Under the pieces are notes generated by a model that was not told the DNA's origin, ran no database searches, and saw only the letters and a list, made by a program, of their open reading frames with translations. Both the position numbers and the translations under genes were made by a program. Positions 62,401 through 64,000 of a stretch of DNA of 64,000 nucleotides are shown here, in pieces. The stretch is from contig NC_088314.1 in NCBI RefSeq assembly GCF_910592395.1, positions 2,416,001 to 2,480,000 of the forward strand, read 5' to 3'. This DNA comes from Lineus longissimus. Taxonomy: Eukaryota; Nemertea; Pilidiophora; Heteronemertea; Lineidae. Positions within the stretch are counted from its first letter, which is position 1; every line of letters starts with the position of its first letter.

Positions 62401-64000
62401 CCAGATCAGTCATTGATGCTGACTAAGCTCTCTCTATTTGGTGCCGGATTTTTGTTGGGCATTCTTTAAAGCAGCGATTCTCTACTCGGGGAAACTTTAG
62501 GGCTACCAGTTCCGTAGACTTTGTTTGCCATCTGCTATACACCCGAGTCATGTTGACCTGCGCTACCACTAACGTGTCGTTGGATCTAGCTCCCCAGGCT
62601 CCCTAGGGTCATTGGTTTGTACAATCTTTGGTAGGCAGTAACGAGCAATCTTCCCCAGGGCACTAACGAATTAACCAGTGTGGCAAGTAAGATCTTGGGC
62701 AAGTAACCCTGCACCACGACAGCGGTTTGTGGTTTTGGGAACACCTTTTGAATCTGCGTTCTGTTACAAATTGTGTCAGCTATCTATCCCTCATCGAAGG
62801 TATACCATAACCTCAGTGGTTTCCCTGCTAAGTAATAAGCAATTACCGGCAGACAGTTGTGGATTATTATCTTACTAGCCCGCTTTGGCAATTTATCTTT
62901 CCGCAAGCAAGGTCAGTTCGGAAGTTGGTTATGAATGACATGATTGACATGGGGCTATTGGTCATACAATTATGATTATCAAGATATGGTATGGAGACCT
63001 AATGAAGGCAATCATAGGCATCTCGGAAGGGATTGCTCGCATAGCCCCAGGCTAGGGTCTGCATTAGATCGCTTAAACGCTGCTAGTGTGGAAGGAAGAA
63101 GAATCATCGCCTTCAAATACCGGGCATTGTACGATCACAGACCGAATCCTATTTTGCGTTTGTAAGGATGAAAAACTTCGTTAAAACTTCGTTACAGGTT
63201 GCAATAAGTAATGTTCTTGATGATGCCTTTATAGCACAAAATTCGCTGTAATCGCAACAGAACCGGAGCAAGCTATCGGGCTTATTGACGATTATGGCTG
63301 TTAAATCTGCAGGGATGATTCTGGGCCTTCCCCTGTCATTCAACAGTTATGTATTATAATGTCCTAAGCTAAATCTGTTCATCATCATGGAATACTGGTA
63401 TGATTTGGTAGATTTATCCGGAGCTTTTTCGTTATACCACCGCGCCAGTCCCCAAAGTTTTGATTCGTGCCCAATGTTTGCCAGACATCCTAAATCTGGT
63501 CTACATGCATACATGACGATAGACGTGAACTGTAAGATGAATGGTTATTCTATAGTTTGATTCTTTCATCCCCTGTGAAATCCTGATTCGCTGGAATTGG
63601 TTTGGTTCCAATCGGCCACAAAGATCGTATGATAAGATCGATATGTTGATCTGCATGACGAGATAGGATGACCTCTTCCAACTGTACCCGAATTATCAGT
63701 GTCCTGTTACAGGACTGTCATTTTGAAGGGATTTGTTGAAATCTCTCTATATTTGGATGTTCAGGATGAGTTTGAGTTGGTATCTTTCATTTATTGGGGG
63801 TTCAGGTTGAATTTGACAGATTTCAAATCCGAAGCAGACAACTAATAACCTGAATCCGTTACACGGTTTTCCCGCATTCCACAGGCCTTGAAGTCAGTTA
63901 CAATGAATGCCAAGCCAAGAACTTAACCGAAATTAATCCAAAGCCTGTGAAAACCACGCGGTTTCCGGTGTTCCCTGGCAGTTGCGGGTTTCATGGCTAG
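59490..64000. other. Mostly featureless
   Basis: A plus frame at 62944-63165 (YDYQDMVWRPNEGNHRHLGR and on) is compositionally protein-like but has no ATG or clear splice sites. Short duplications occur at 59826-59845 (gactggtgtc, gactggtgtt) and 63176-63200 (aaaacttcgtta twice). No other feature was found. Confidence 0.35.

Noticed and set aside
1-64000. CRISPR array, operon, phage or toxin-antitoxin system
   Set aside because: No direct-repeat array with spacers and no runs of adjacent complete genes. Intron-type signals and a GON domain mark this as animal DNA.

Overview
The window looks like nuclear DNA of an animal, probably a marine invertebrate; I cannot name the species. Coding sequence is broken into short exons bounded by GT...AG signals. 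The one protein domain I recognise with confidence, a GON domain, is known only from animals. The rest is A+T-rich non-coding DNA with diverged repeats, a tRNA-derived SINE and small CpG-rich patches. There are no operons, no rRNA or tRNA genes, no CRISPR array and no long open reading frame. The longest uninterrupted frame, 156 codons, is about what chance gives in six frames at this base composition.

Region by region. At 1-2.7 kb, three plus-strand exons (728-984, 1402-1563, 1949-2158) encode a nearly complete GON domain, the C-terminal module of GON-1/ADAMTS9-type proteins. A possible 22-nt micro-exon lies upstream and a poly(A) signal downstream. At 2.7-12 kb I see mostly non-coding DNA with one old repeat pair. 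At 12.2, 14.1, 19.0 and 21.8-22.8 kb there are dense clusters of promoter-type motifs (CRE, CCAAT, ETS, YY1, RFX half-site) in CpG-containing DNA. At 13.3-13.9 kb is an inverted-repeat element. At 16.3-17.3 kb is a diverged tandem array. At 22.1-22.5 kb is a tandem duplication. At 23.5-23.7 kb a candidate exon is followed by four short tandem units, three of which fold as GNRA-tetraloop hairpins.

From 26 to 42 kb I find scattered single exons, mostly plus strand. The best is a two-exon open frame at 36.72-37.21 kb ending in a membrane segment and a stop. From 47 to 59.5 kb more isolated candidate exons occur on both strands, including a signal-peptide exon at 54.13-54.22 kb and two minus-strand terminal exons at 54.5 and 55.4 kb. 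Everything outside the GON exons rests on splice signals, open frame and phase only, with no recognised homology. I often found two or three frames open over the same segment, so these calls are tentative and could be wrong in strand or frame.

I cannot show a functional system linking these genes. The GON exons form one gene; the other candidates probably belong to several unrelated genes of which only pieces lie here.
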